A DNA stretch of 64,000 bases from Pseudomonas sp. VD-NE ins (GTDB taxonomy: Bacteria > Pseudomonadota > Gammaproteobacteria > Pseudomonadales > Pseudomonadaceae), in contig NZ_CP134772.1 in assembly GCF_031882575.1 (NCBI RefSeq), forward strand, positions 204,001 through 268,000. The letters are read 5' to 3'. Within the stretch, counting starts at the first letter, position 1. The number at the start of each line of letters is the position of its first letter. A program made the translations under genes and the position numbers. Shown piece after piece: positions 34,394 to 42,385 of this stretch. The notes below the pieces were generated by a model. It saw only the letters and a list, made by a program, of their open reading frames with translations, was not told the origin of the DNA and made no database searches.

Positions 34394-35635
34394 TCAGATC
34401 CAGGAATGGCGAGCAGGCAAAGTGCCGTTGAGGCGATAGGCGCCGACCGCGTGATATTTCCAGCGCACCGGGTCATGCAGGGTGTGCACGCGGGCGTTGC
34501 GCCAGTGGCGGTCGAGGTTGAATTCGGCGAGGGTGGCGCGGCTGCCGGCCAGTTCGAAAAGCTTTTCGCTGGCGAGCAAGGAAATCTCGGTGGTCAGTAC
34601 TTTCGCTTCGGCCACGGCGATCGAAGCGCGGGCGGCAGATTCGGCAGTGAGCGGCGCAGCGTGTACTTGATCGAGAACCTGCCCGGCCTTGCGCAGCAGC
34701 GCTTCGGCGGCGTGCAGTTCGATTTTCAGTTTGCCGATATCGGCGATCACATAGAGGTCATCGCTGGCGCGATCAACCTTGGCATCGATCCACGGCCGTG
34801 CACGGGTTTTGACGAACTCGATGGCGTCGTCAATGGCGCCGCGGGCGATACCAGCGTCGATGGCGGCTTGAATCAGCTGCGACACCGCGCCTTGGGTGTT
34901 CGGGGTTTCGTTGATCTTCCAGTTGTCGACCACCAGGCTCGACTCGACACGCACGTTGTTCAGCAGAATCGTACCGCTGGCGGTGGTGCGCTGACCGAAG
35001 CCCGACCAGTCATCAACGATGCGCAGCCCCGGCGTGCCGCGACGGACGAAGGCCAGCACTTGCTTGCCGTCATCGTTGAGCGCCTTGACCGCGACCCAGT
35101 GCGCAAACAGCGCGCCGGTGGAATAGAACTTCTGGCCGTTGATCACGTAATCGTCGCCGTCGGCGGTGATCCGCGCTTTCAACTCCAAGGTGTTTTTGGT
35201 GCCGCGTTCCGGGCCGGCATTGCCGATGCGCCAACCTTCCAGGACGCTCTGGAACAGCTGTTGTTTCTGCGCTTCGGTGGCGCTGCCGAGCAACAGATTG
35301 ATGATGCCGAACTGGTTCTGCGGGATCTGTCCCAATGCCGGGTCGGCCGCAGAAATGATTGCGAAAACTTCGGCCAGTGTAACGAACGAGACCTGCGGGC
35401 CGCCGTATTCGCGCGGGATGGCGATGCTGCCCAGGCCGCTACGGGTGAACTGTTCGATTTCCGACCATGGCAGCTTGCGCTGGCGGTCGCGTTTGGCGGC
35501 CTGCACGCGGGCGACTTGCGCCAGCTCATGGGCGGCCTTGATGGCTTGGGCGTCGTTGCGCAAGACCTGCGCGGGCAACAACAACGGGGCGATGTCCAGA
35601 TCCGACTGGACGTTTGCGTCTGCCAGACTGGACAT
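34394..35635 (-). CDS. SfnB-family sulfur acquisition oxidoreductase, tandem paralogue
   Basis: A 413-residue protein, first gene of the operon, with AAGGAG 10 bases before ATG 35635. It matches its neighbour over most of the length, for example SGLGSIAIPREYGGPQVS, STGALFAHW, DDWSGFGQRTTASG and the C-terminal RHWRNARVHTLHDPVRWKYHAVG. The shared fold is that of FMN/FAD-dependent acyl-CoA-dehydrogenase-like monooxygenases (DszC, SfnB). Two such genes in tandem may form a heteromer or act on successive substrates. Confidence 0.9.
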   Translation of the reverse strand: MSSLADANVQSDLDIAPLLLPAQVLRNDAQAIKAAHELAQVARVQAAKRDRQRKLPWSEIEQFTRSGLGSIAIPREYGGPQVSFVTLAEVFAIISAADPALGQIPQNQFGIINLLLGSATEAQKQQLFQSVLEGWRIGNAGPERGTKNTLELKARITADGDDYVINGQKFYSTGALFAHWVAVKALNDDGKQVLAFVRRGTPGLRIVDDWSGFGQRTTASGTILLNNVRVESSLVVDNWKINETPNTQGAVSQLIQAAIDAGIARGAIDDAIEFVKTRARPWIDAKVDRASDDLYVIADIGKLKIELHAAEALLRKAGQVLDQVHAAPLTAESAARASIAVAEAKVLTTEISLLASEKLFELAGSRATLAEFNLDRHWRNARVHTLHDPVRWKYHAVGAYRLNGTLPARHSWI

Positions 35636-35801
35636 CAGTGCCGCTCCTTGGCTGCACGCAATGCCCTGGCGATCTGCACTGGGGTGATTGTGTTCCGGAC
35701 CATACTACCTACCTCACATCTCATGAAAAACGCCGCAAGAGTGCGGCGAACGAAAGAATGTCCGGTGGTCCGGTTCATATACCCTAAGCGTGTATAAATA
35801 T

Positions 35802-35830
35802 TAAATAAACTAACTTTTAGGAATATGTAT
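35802..35830 (-). promoter_or_regulatory. AT-rich sulfur-cluster promoter element upstream of the sfnB operon
   Basis: The minus strand reads ATACATATTCCTAAAAGTTA then GTTTATTTA. It matches the element before tauA (54701-54723) and the one at 5904-5930. It lies about 167 bases before the first sfnB start; the rest of that gap shows no gene. Confidence 0.5.
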
Positions 35831-35903
35831 AGAAGAGGTGATGGTCGGATTGGTTAAGAATTTTCAGGTGAGGGGGATAAACCCCCACCATCGGCCAGAC
35901 ACA

Positions 35904-36668
35904 TCAATCCTTGCGCGATTCGGCCGCCTTGAGTTCGTGCCTCAGAGGGACTTTCAGATAAGGATTCAAGCAACCGATCTTCAAGGTGCGTGGCGGCGCC
36001 CAGCGAGAGTTGTTGCCGACTCGATCGAGAATGCAATACGTCACGTCCAGCCGTAGATCCTCGCCCGCTTCGTCAATCACCGACGGTGGTACCCAGACCT
36101 GAATCGGCAAGCCGATATCTGCGGCGGTGACTGGCGCCAGATCCATGCGCACATCACCCCAGCGCAAGGTGATGGCGTCGTCCTCGGCCATGTTCAGGTA
36201 CGGCTCGATGGTCAGCGGTACGCCGCGTTTGATCTGATTCGGGTTCACGCCCTGACGGCGAATCGCATCGGGGATTGTCACGGGTGCCAGTTGCTGGTTT
36301 TCATCGGCGCTCAACGCTGAAGGTTGCCCACCGGGGCAGTCCAGTTTGACTTGCACTCGCGTCGCCGGCGAAAACGCCGGCCCCTGACCGACCTGCATCA
36401 CCCGGTAGTGAATGCGCGCGGTGCCGTTGGCAATGAAACTCTCCGGTACCCGCAGGCTGACTGCCGCGCCGACGTCGTCGGCCTTCAGCACTCTGGAAGC
36501 GACATAGCATTTGTTCCAGAACAGTTCGATGAGGTCTCCGCTGTCCATATCGGGGTAGGGCGGTACCTCAATCTGCAGATGTGCGGCGGCGGTCAGATTG
36601 ATGCCGGTTTTTTGCGCTGGCGCGAGGATCGGCGCTGCCAGTTCGGGGGTATGCGAAGTGCGGGTCAT
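35904..36668 (-). CDS. Unknown protein built of two tandem beta-rich repeats
   Basis: A 254-residue protein; start ATG 36668 with GGAGAG directly upstream. No signal peptide or membrane helix is evident. Residues about 31-111 and 151-233 are repeats of one unit: L-x-IE...M...D-x-I-x-L-x-W, then V-x-A-x-D-x-G, V-x-VP-x-S-x-I, Y.....G, P and a closing K-x-x-C. The unit looks like an immunoglobulin-like beta sandwich of about 82 residues. I do not recognise the family. It is transcribed alone behind an AT-rich upstream region. A cell-surface or structural role is conceivable but unsupported. Confidence 0.8.
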   Translation of the reverse strand: MTRTSHTPELAAPILAPAQKTGINLTAAAHLQIEVPPYPDMDSGDLIELFWNKCYVASRVLKADDVGAAVSLRVPESFIANGTARIHYRVMQVGQGPAFSPATRVQVKLDCPGGQPSALSADENQQLAPVTIPDAIRRQGVNPNQIKRGVPLTIEPYLNMAEDDAITLRWGDVRMDLAPVTAADIGLPIQVWVPPSVIDEAGEDLRLDVTYCILDRVGNNSRWAPPRTLKIGCLNPYLKVPLRHELKAAESRKD

Positions 36669-36740
36669 CGATTTCTCTCCTTGAAGCCTTGCAGCGAAGT
36701 CCGTTTCTGAAATAAACAAAAGACGTGAATAAACTGGCAA

Positions 36741-37100
36741 TAAAACTTTAATTTTTATTCAGCTTGAATACGGGGTTGTTGAACTAAGTGGTGCTGGTTG
36801 TCGACTAGATAAGAGTGTGTGGGAAGGGGTGTCAATAGACGATATTAGTTAATCCGTGAATTACGAATTAATCAGAAGCTTCCTACGTTGCTGTGGCCTT
36901 ATGCCTAGGTGCTAAAGCGAAATAGACCACGGAACTCAGGGGCTTTTTGCGGATTTTTGCGCAGGTTTATTCGAATGCGATCGTGCGGGGTGGTCTGGGT
37001 TTCAGGCAGGCGTTATCTGTTGCAGAACATATATATGTACCGCGCCGAATAAGGTTTTCTGGATAAGGGTGAAGGTGTGGGATGGGCTTTGATAAAAGGT
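36741..37100. other. Gene-free AT-rich intergenic region
   Basis: About 360 bases of lower GC content than the neighbours. Near its left end GAATAAAAATTAAAG and AGTTTTATT words (minus strand) could belong to the promoter of the 36668 gene. TTAAT and ATTAA arms occur near 36848-36871. No reading frame with a convincing ribosome site was found. Confidence 0.5.
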
Positions 37101-37120
37101 AACTTCCATCCGTGGAAGTT
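37101..37120 (-). terminator. Hairpin after tcyN, probable terminator
   Basis: AACTTCCA and TGGAAGTT form a perfect 8-bp stem with a 4-base loop, 20 bases past the tcyN stop; on the minus strand ACCTTTT follows. The T-run is short, so efficiency is uncertain. Confidence 0.55.
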
Positions 37121-37141
37121 TTCGATAGTGTAATTAAGTTC

Positions 37142-37891
37142 TCAGGCGTGATTAAGGAACTTGCTGAGAAACTGTTGAGTGCGTTCTTCTTTCGGGTTGG
37201 CAAACAACGCTTTGGCTTCACCTTGCTCGACAATCACGCCTTTGTCGAAAAACACCACACGGTTGGCCACGTCGCGAGCAAACCCCATCTCGTGGGTGAC
37301 GATCACCATGGTGCGTTTCTCTTCAGCCAGGCCACGAATGGTCGCCAGCACTTCGCCGACCAGTTCCGGGTCGAGCGCCGAGGTTGGTTCGTCGAACAAT
37401 ATCACTTCAGGCTCCATCGCCAGCGCCCGGGCAATTGCCACACGCTGTTGCTGACCACCAGAGAGACGACGGGGATAAGCGTCCTCTTTGCCGGCAAGTC
37501 CGACCTTGGCCATCAGCTTCTTGCCTAGGGCAATTGCCTCGTCGCGCGGCATCTTCTTGACCACGATCGGGCCTTCGATGACGTTCTCCAAAGCGGTGCG
37601 ATGCGGGAACAGGTTGAAGTTCTGAAACACGAAGCCGACGTGCTGGCGCAGGTTGCGCACCAGCGCTTGCTGCTGGTTCAGCGGGCGGCTGGTATCGATT
37701 TCGATATCGCCGACCTTGATCCGGCCACTGGTGGGTTGTTCAAGGAAATTCAGGCAGCGCAGGAACGTCGTTTTCCCCGAACCACTGGGGCCGATGATCG
37801 CGACGACTTCACCTTCCTTGACCTCCAGGTCGATGCCGTTGAGCACGACCTGACCCTTGAATTGCTTGGTCAGTTTTTCCACGACAATCAT
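37142..37891 (-). CDS. tcyN: L-cystine ABC transporter ATP-binding protein TcyN
   Basis: A 249-residue ATPase starting at ATG 37891 ([14 protein letters not shown]); a longer open frame upstream runs through tcyL and is spurious. Walker A is GPSGSGKTT, the signature LSGGQQQR and Walker [15 protein letters not shown]. It begins two bases after the tcyL stop. Together with TcyJ and TcyL it makes the cystine importer that in E. coli stands beside dcyD. Confidence 0.93.
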   Translation of the reverse strand: MIVVEKLTKQFKGQVVLNGIDLEVKEGEVVAIIGPSGSGKTTFLRCLNFLEQPTSGRIKVGDIEIDTSRPLNQQQALVRNLRQHVGFVFQNFNLFPHRTALENVIEGPIVVKKMPRDEAIALGKKLMAKVGLAGKEDAYPRRLSGGQQQRVAIARALAMEPEVILFDEPTSALDPELVGEVLATIRGLAEEKRTMVIVTHEMGFARDVANRVVFFDKGVIVEQGEAKALFANPKEERTQQFLSKFLNHA

Positions 37892-37893
37892 CG

Positions 37894-38610
37894 TCAGGAC
37901 TCCTGGTCGTGCCGATTGACCCGCTCTTCCAACTTGTTCTGGAAGTGCGAAAGCACCGTGGCCAGAATCCAGTAGATCAGCGCGGCGGCAAGATACATGG
38001 TGAAGACTTCGAAAGTCCGGGCGGTAATCAATTGCGCCTGACGGAACAGCTCCGGCACCTGAATGGTGGCGGCCAGTGCCGTGTCCTTGACCAGCGAGAT
38101 GAAGCTGTTGCCCAGCGGCGGCAACGCCGTGCGCATCGCTTGCGGCAGGATGGCTCGGCGCAGGGTTTGCGCGCGGGTCATGCCGATACTCGCAGCGGCT
38201 TCCCACTGACCGCGTTCGATCGAACCGATCGCGGCGCGCAGAATTTCACAGGCGTAAGCGGCCATGTTCAGCGAGAAGCCGATCAGCGCCGCCGGTAGCG
38301 GATCCAGCTCGATTCCCAGTTGCGGGAAGCCGTAATAGATCACGAACAGCTGCACCAGTAGCGGCGTGCCGCGAAAGAACGACACGTAGACGCGCGCCAG
38401 CCAGCTCAATGATTTGAAGCGCGACAGGCGCATCAACGCCAGGCCGAAGCCGAGCAGCAAGCCGAAGAACATCCCGCCGAGGCTGAGGACTACCGTGTAG
38501 TACGCGCCCTTGAGAAGAAAGGGCGCGGAGTCCAGCAACAGCGCCGTGGTTTCGGCGATTTGCTGGCTCAACTGCGGGAAGTGCGCTTCGAATTGAAATC
38601 CAGCTTCCAT
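37894..38610 (-). CDS. tcyL: L-cystine ABC transporter permease TcyL
   Basis: A 238-residue membrane protein with about five helices and the EAA loop [24 protein letters not shown] followed by [11 protein letters not shown]. Its ATG overlaps the tcyJ stop by one base (TAATG). A single permease gene implies a homodimeric channel, as in the E. coli cystine system. Confidence 0.93.
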   Translation of the reverse strand: MEAGFQFEAHFPQLSQQIAETTALLLDSAPFLLKGAYYTVVLSLGGMFFGLLLGFGLALMRLSRFKSLSWLARVYVSFFRGTPLLVQLFVIYYGFPQLGIELDPLPAALIGFSLNMAAYACEILRAAIGSIERGQWEAAASIGMTRAQTLRRAILPQAMRTALPPLGNSFISLVKDTALAATIQVPELFRQAQLITARTFEVFTMYLAAALIYWILATVLSHFQNKLEERVNRHDQES

Positions 38611-39410
38611 TATTTAGTGACGTCTGCGTTGAAGTACTTCTCGGACAGCTTCTTCAAAGTGCCGTCTGCACGCAGTTCGTCGATGGCCTTGTTCACGGCA
38701 GCCAGCAGTTCAGGTTCGCCTTTGCGCAGAGCAACGCCGGCTTCCTGACGGGAGAAAGCTTCACCGGCAGCGACGGTTTTTGGCGCTTTCTTGGCGTATT
38801 CCAGTGCGGCCAGACGGTCGATCAGGATGGCGTCGGTGCGACCGTTGTTGAGGTCGGCGAACTTGGTCGGGTCATCATCGTAAGTGCGCACGTCAGCGCC
38901 TGGCACGTTGGCGCGGACCCACTGTTCGTAGTTGGTACCCAGGCCGACACCGACTTTCTTGCCGGACAGGTCATTGGCGGTCTTGATGTTCAACGCGGCT
39001 TCTTTGCTCTTCAGCACCAGCGCCTGAATCCCGGAAACGGTGTACGGCTCGGAGAAGTCATACTTCTTCTTGCGTTCTTCGGAGATGGTCACCTGGTTGA
39101 CCACGACGTCCAGACGCTTGGATTCCAGCGCGGCGAGGATGCCGTCCCACTTGGTTGGCTGAATCTTGGCTTTGACGCCGAGTTTTTGCGCCAGGGCTTC
39201 GGAGAGTTCGACTTCGAAACCGGACAGCTTGCCGTCGGCATCAACAAAGCTGAACGGTGGGTAAGTGCCTTCCAGGCCGACGTTGATAACGCCTTTGTCC
39301 TTGATCTGTTGCAGCTGCTCACCGGCCACTGCCTGGCCGATCAGACCGGCGCTCAGCGCCAGGCCCAGCGAACCCACCAGCAGATTGCGACGTAGTGCGG
39401 AAAAATTCAT
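38610..39410 (-). CDS. tcyJ: L-cystine-binding protein TcyJ (FliY)
   Basis: A 266-residue periplasmic protein with a signal peptide cleaved after AVAG. The family pattern QIKDKGVINVGLEGTYPPF, GFEVELSEALAQKLGVKAK and LDVVVNQVTISEERKKKYDF matches TcyJ/FliY, which binds cystine and related disulfides. The first gene of tcyJ-tcyL-tcyN. Upstream lie a REPIN and the dcyD gene in the same direction, and a CATATTCC-containing AT-rich element at 39569-39603 (minus strand). Confidence 0.93.
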   Translation of the reverse strand: MNFSALRRNLLVGSLGLALSAGLIGQAVAGEQLQQIKDKGVINVGLEGTYPPFSFVDADGKLSGFEVELSEALAQKLGVKAKIQPTKWDGILAALESKRLDVVVNQVTISEERKKKYDFSEPYTVSGIQALVLKSKEAALNIKTANDLSGKKVGVGLGTNYEQWVRANVPGADVRTYDDDPTKFADLNNGRTDAILIDRLAALEYAKKAPKTVAAGEAFSRQEAGVALRKGEPELLAAVNKAIDELRADGTLKKLSEKYFNADVTK

Positions 39411-39568
39411 GACAAGCCCCTGTGTTTTCTTATGGAAGACGCTTAAGGAAAGTTGGCGAATTGATGATTCGTGCGCCTGCGTTATCGTGCCCTAAAGCAG
39501 CTTATGCGTCTTGCGCGAAATTCGCCTGCGGCGAGACTATAAGATGCCTTTGTTAGACTTGAAAATAC

Positions 39569-39603
39569 TTAATAATTGAAATGTTATTCTTTATTGGAAT
39601 ATG
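39569..39603 (-). promoter_or_regulatory. AT-rich element upstream of tcyJ with CATATTCC
   Basis: On the minus strand CATATTCCAATAAAGAATAA is followed by CATTTCAATTATTAAG. The CATATTCC word is shared with the sfnB-operon element. It is a plausible tcyJ promoter region, between the REPIN and the gene. Confidence 0.4.
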
Positions 39604-39606
39604 AGA

Positions 39607-39716
39607 ATCGTTCCCACGCTCTGCGTGGGAACGCCTCTAGGGACGCTCCGCGTTCCAGCGCTCAAGGGGACGCGGAGCGTCCACGGCTGCATTCCCACGC
39701 AGAGCGTGGGAACGAT
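39607..39716. repeat. REPIN of the GTTCCCACGC family
   Basis: Two palindromes (ATCGTTCCCACGCTCTGCGT... and CCCACGCAGAGCGTGGGAAC) flank inverted GGGACGCTCCGCG/ACGCGGAGCGTCC arms, so the block can fold as one long hairpin. It matches the block at 54771-54873. It separates dcyD from tcyJ. Confidence 0.9.
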
Positions 39717-39720
39717 CTCG

Positions 39721-40713
39721 CTACAGGAAATCCTTGTAGGCAAACAACGCCGGCGCGCCACCGGTGTGCAGGAAGATGATCGGGCCTACATTGAAGCGCT
39801 GACGGCCGATACCATCGAGTAACCCAGCCATGGCCTTGCCGGTGTACACCGGATCGAGCAACACCGCTTCCTGACTCGCCAGCAATTTCACCGCCGCCAA
39901 CGTCCCGGCATTCGGCTCGCCATAACGCGGGCCAAAGTATTCGTCCCACAACTCGACCTTGAAACTGGCCGGCAGTTCGACGCCGAGCAGCTCTGCCGTG
40001 CGTTCCGCCAGGCCCTGTACCTTCGGCCGCTGGTCTTCTTCACTGCGCGAAACGGTCACGCCAATCACCGGCAATTGCGGCAACACTTCGCTCAACGCCA
40101 ACGCCAGACCGCTGTGAGTCCCGGCACTGCCTGAGGCCAACACTACAGCGGCGAAATTCAGGCCGGTGTCCTTGATCTGCTCGGCGAGCTCCAGACCGGC
40201 GCGCACATAACCCAGCGCACCGAGCGCATTGGAGCCACCGATCGGCACCAGATACGGCTTCTTGCCGTTGCTGCGCAAACGCACGGCGAGGGCAGCGAGT
40301 TGTTCGTCGGCGTTGTCGAGGTTGTCGACCAGCTCGACCTTGGCGTCGAACAGATCCAGCAGCAGGCGATTGCCGTTGCCGGTGTAGTTGCTATCGTCGG
40401 TACCCAACGGGTTTTCCAGCAGTGCTACGCAGCCGAGACCGAGTTTGGCGGCCAGTGCGGCGGTCTGGCGAACGTGGTTCGACTGCAGCGCCCCGGCGGT
40501 GATCAGCGTGTCGGCGCCTTGCGCCAAGGCGTCGGCGGCGAGGTATTCGAGTTTGCGCAGTTTGTTGCCGCCCATGGCCAGCGGCGTCAGGTCATCGCGC
40601 TTGATGTACACCTCGCGGCCGAGCCAGGTGGACAGGCGTTCGAGTTTTTCCAGTGGCGTCGGGTGGCCGAGCAGGTCGAGACGATTAAAGCGGTCCAGCT
40701 TTTGTTTGATCAT
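39721..40713 (-). CDS. dcyD: D-cysteine desulfhydrase
   Basis: A 330-residue PLP enzyme beginning at ATG 40713 ([22 protein letters not shown]). The PLP lysine region is [12 protein letters not shown], followed by [44 protein letters not shown] and [13 protein letters not shown]. These match E. coli DcyD closely in length and order. It converts D-cysteine to pyruvate, sulfide and ammonia; related ACC deaminases have the same fold, but the neighbouring cystine transporter supports DcyD. It is divergent from epsC. Confidence 0.93.
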   Translation of the reverse strand: MIKQKLDRFNRLDLLGHPTPLEKLERLSTWLGREVYIKRDDLTPLAMGGNKLRKLEYLAADALAQGADTLITAGALQSNHVRQTAALAAKLGLGCVALLENPLGTDDSNYTGNGNRLLLDLFDAKVELVDNLDNADEQLAALAVRLRSNGKKPYLVPIGGSNALGALGYVRAGLELAEQIKDTGLNFAAVVLASGSAGTHSGLALALSEVLPQLPVIGVTVSRSEEDQRPKVQGLAERTAELLGVELPASFKVELWDEYFGPRYGEPNAGTLAAVKLLASQEAVLLDPVYTGKAMAGLLDGIGRQRFNVGPIIFLHTGGAPALFAYKDFL

Positions 40714-40903
40714 GAGTCCGTACTGGCGGAGGAAGATGAAAGGACTATAGGCACGCGCTTTTGCAGGGGCAACCGCCAATCGCTTATAGCTAAATGAACT
40801 GACGCCAGCACTATCGGTTCTTAATTCGCCTTCGCGAGCATGCCGTAAAGTAGTCGCCGTTGACGCGGCCAGACAGTCCGGCCGCCCGTGAGGAGTCTTT
40901 ACC

Positions 40904-41830
40904 GTGAGCGAGCGTTCCAGCCATTGGCAATTGCAGACCATCGTCAGCCAGCTGCGCAGCGCGCGGGATCAGTGGCGGGCACAGAACGGCCGGGCTTCCG
41001 GCGAACAGGGTGGCCGCGAGTTACCGTCGCGGGCAGCGATGGCGGAGATTCTTGAAGCATTCTGTGGCGCGCTGTTTCCGATGCGTTTGGGGCCGGTCGA
41101 TCTGCGTGAAGAGAGTGAAGATTTCTACGTCGGCCACACCCTCGATGTCGCCCTGAATGCCTTGTTGGCGCAGACCCGTCTGGAGCTGCGTTACGTCGCT
41201 CGCCACAGCGCGCAGGCCGACACTGAAGTCGAGGCCCGCGCGATCCAGATCGTGCAGGATTTCGCCCTCGCATTGCCGGGCCTGCGCACGCTGCTCGACA
41301 CTGATGTGCTGGCGGCCTATCACGGTGATCCGGCGGCGCGCAGTGTAGATGAAGTGCTGCTGTGCTACCCGGGGATCCTGGCGGTGATTCACCATCGTCT
41401 CGCCCACCATTTGTATCGCGCAGGTTTGCCGTTGCTGGCGCGGATCAGTGCGGAAATCGCCCATTCGGCGACCGGCATTGATATCCACCCGGGTGCGCAG
41501 ATCGGCCGCAGCTTCTTTATCGATCACGGTACGGGCGTGGTGATCGGCGAGACCGCGATCATTGGTGAGCGGGTGCGGATTTATCAGGCGGTGACCTTGG
41601 GCGCCAAGCGCTTCCCGGCGGATGAAGACGGGCAGTTGCAGAAGGGCCATCCGCGCCATCCGATTGTTGAAGACGATGTGGTGATTTATGCGGGGGCGAC
41701 GATTCTTGGGCGTATTACCATTGGCAAGGGTTCGACCATTGGCGGCAATGTATGGCTGACGCGCAGTGTGCCGGCGGGGTGCAATCTGACCCAGGCGAAT
41801 TTGCAGCATGATGACGGGACGCAGAAGTAG
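40904..41830 (+). CDS. epsC: Serine O-acetyltransferase EpsC
   Basis: A 308-residue enzyme with a GTG start preceded by AGGAG (40891-40895). The N-terminal half is helical; the C-terminal half contains the left-handed beta-helix of acetyltransferases with [32 protein letters not shown] and [15 protein letters not shown]. It makes O-acetylserine for cysteine synthesis, and O/N-acetylserine is the CysB inducer, so it links this locus to sulfur control. The length and N-terminus are those of EpsC-type rather than short CysE enzymes. Confidence 0.92.
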   Translation: MSERSSHWQLQTIVSQLRSARDQWRAQNGRASGEQGGRELPSRAAMAEILEAFCGALFPMRLGPVDLREESEDFYVGHTLDVALNALLAQTRLELRYVARHSAQADTEVEARAIQIVQDFALALPGLRTLLDTDVLAAYHGDPAARSVDEVLLCYPGILAVIHHRLAHHLYRAGLPLLARISAEIAHSATGIDIHPGAQIGRSFFIDHGTGVVIGETAIIGERVRIYQAVTLGAKRFPADEDGQLQKGHPRHPIVEDDVVIYAGATILGRITIGKGSTIGGNVWLTRSVPAGCNLTQANLQHDDGTQK

Positions 41831-41842
41831 GGGCAAAGCAAA

Positions 41843-42165
41843 CCCTCATCGGAACGCCGCCCGCCCAGCCCTCTCCCAAAGGGAGAGGGGGCCGACCGAA
41901 GTGTCTTGCGTCATACATCGACCTGAAACACCGAGTCGATTATGGATTCGGTAAAGCAGGACCACGTCGGCGTATCTCTCAAATATCCCCCGATCAGCCT
42001 CTCTCCCTTTGGGAGAGGGAGTCGACCGAAGTGTCTTGCGTCATACATCAACCTGAAATACCGAGTCGATTATGGATTCGGCGAAGAAATTTCAGGTCGG
42101 CGTATCTCCCAAATATCCCCCAATCAGTCCCCTCTCCCTTTGGGAGAGGGCTAGGGTGAGGGGCT
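41843..42165. repeat. Dispersed long REP-like repeat, copy 5 (tandem units)
   Basis: Two consecutive units of about 125 bases share AAGTGTCTTGCGTCATACAT, GAGTCGATTATGGATTCGG and GTCGGCGTATCTC, bounded by CTCTCCC/GGGAGAGG hairpins. This copy best shows the unit structure. It follows the epsC gene. Confidence 0.88.
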
Positions 42166-42264
42166 ATTGAACGAATACCTTCAAACCCACGTCATACCCA
42201 TCCTTGAGCTAGCGTAGGAAAACTACCGCCTAGCCGTACGATTAGTCCTTACCACCCCATCCAT

Positions 42265-42294
42265 GTTTAACTTGAACGTTCATTCAAGTTAAAC
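42265..42294. promoter_or_regulatory. Perfect 12-bp-arm palindrome upstream of betT, BetI-type operator
   Basis: GTTTAACTTGAA (42265-42276), spacer CGTTCA, and TTCAAGTTAAAC (42283-42294). The centre TTGAACGTTCATTCAA resembles the TetR-family BetI operator that controls choline genes in pseudomonads. It lies 91 bases before the betT start. The betI gene itself is not in the window. Confidence 0.72.
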
Positions 42295-42385
42295 CGGTGG
42301 TTCGCTGCCCGCTCACAACAGGAGGCTTGCCTTTGCTGAGTCCGATCATTTCAGCCACGTTTCAACCCCTCGAGGTGCACGTTTC

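Noticed and set aside
37892..38206. Longer TcyN of 354 residues
   Set aside because: The added part lies within tcyL in another frame and matches no ABC ATPase; ATG 37891 gives a standard N-terminus.
40714..40941. Longer DcyD of 406 residues
   Set aside because: It would overlap the epsC start and has no likeness to Dcy[10 protein letters not shown] at 40713 matches the family start.
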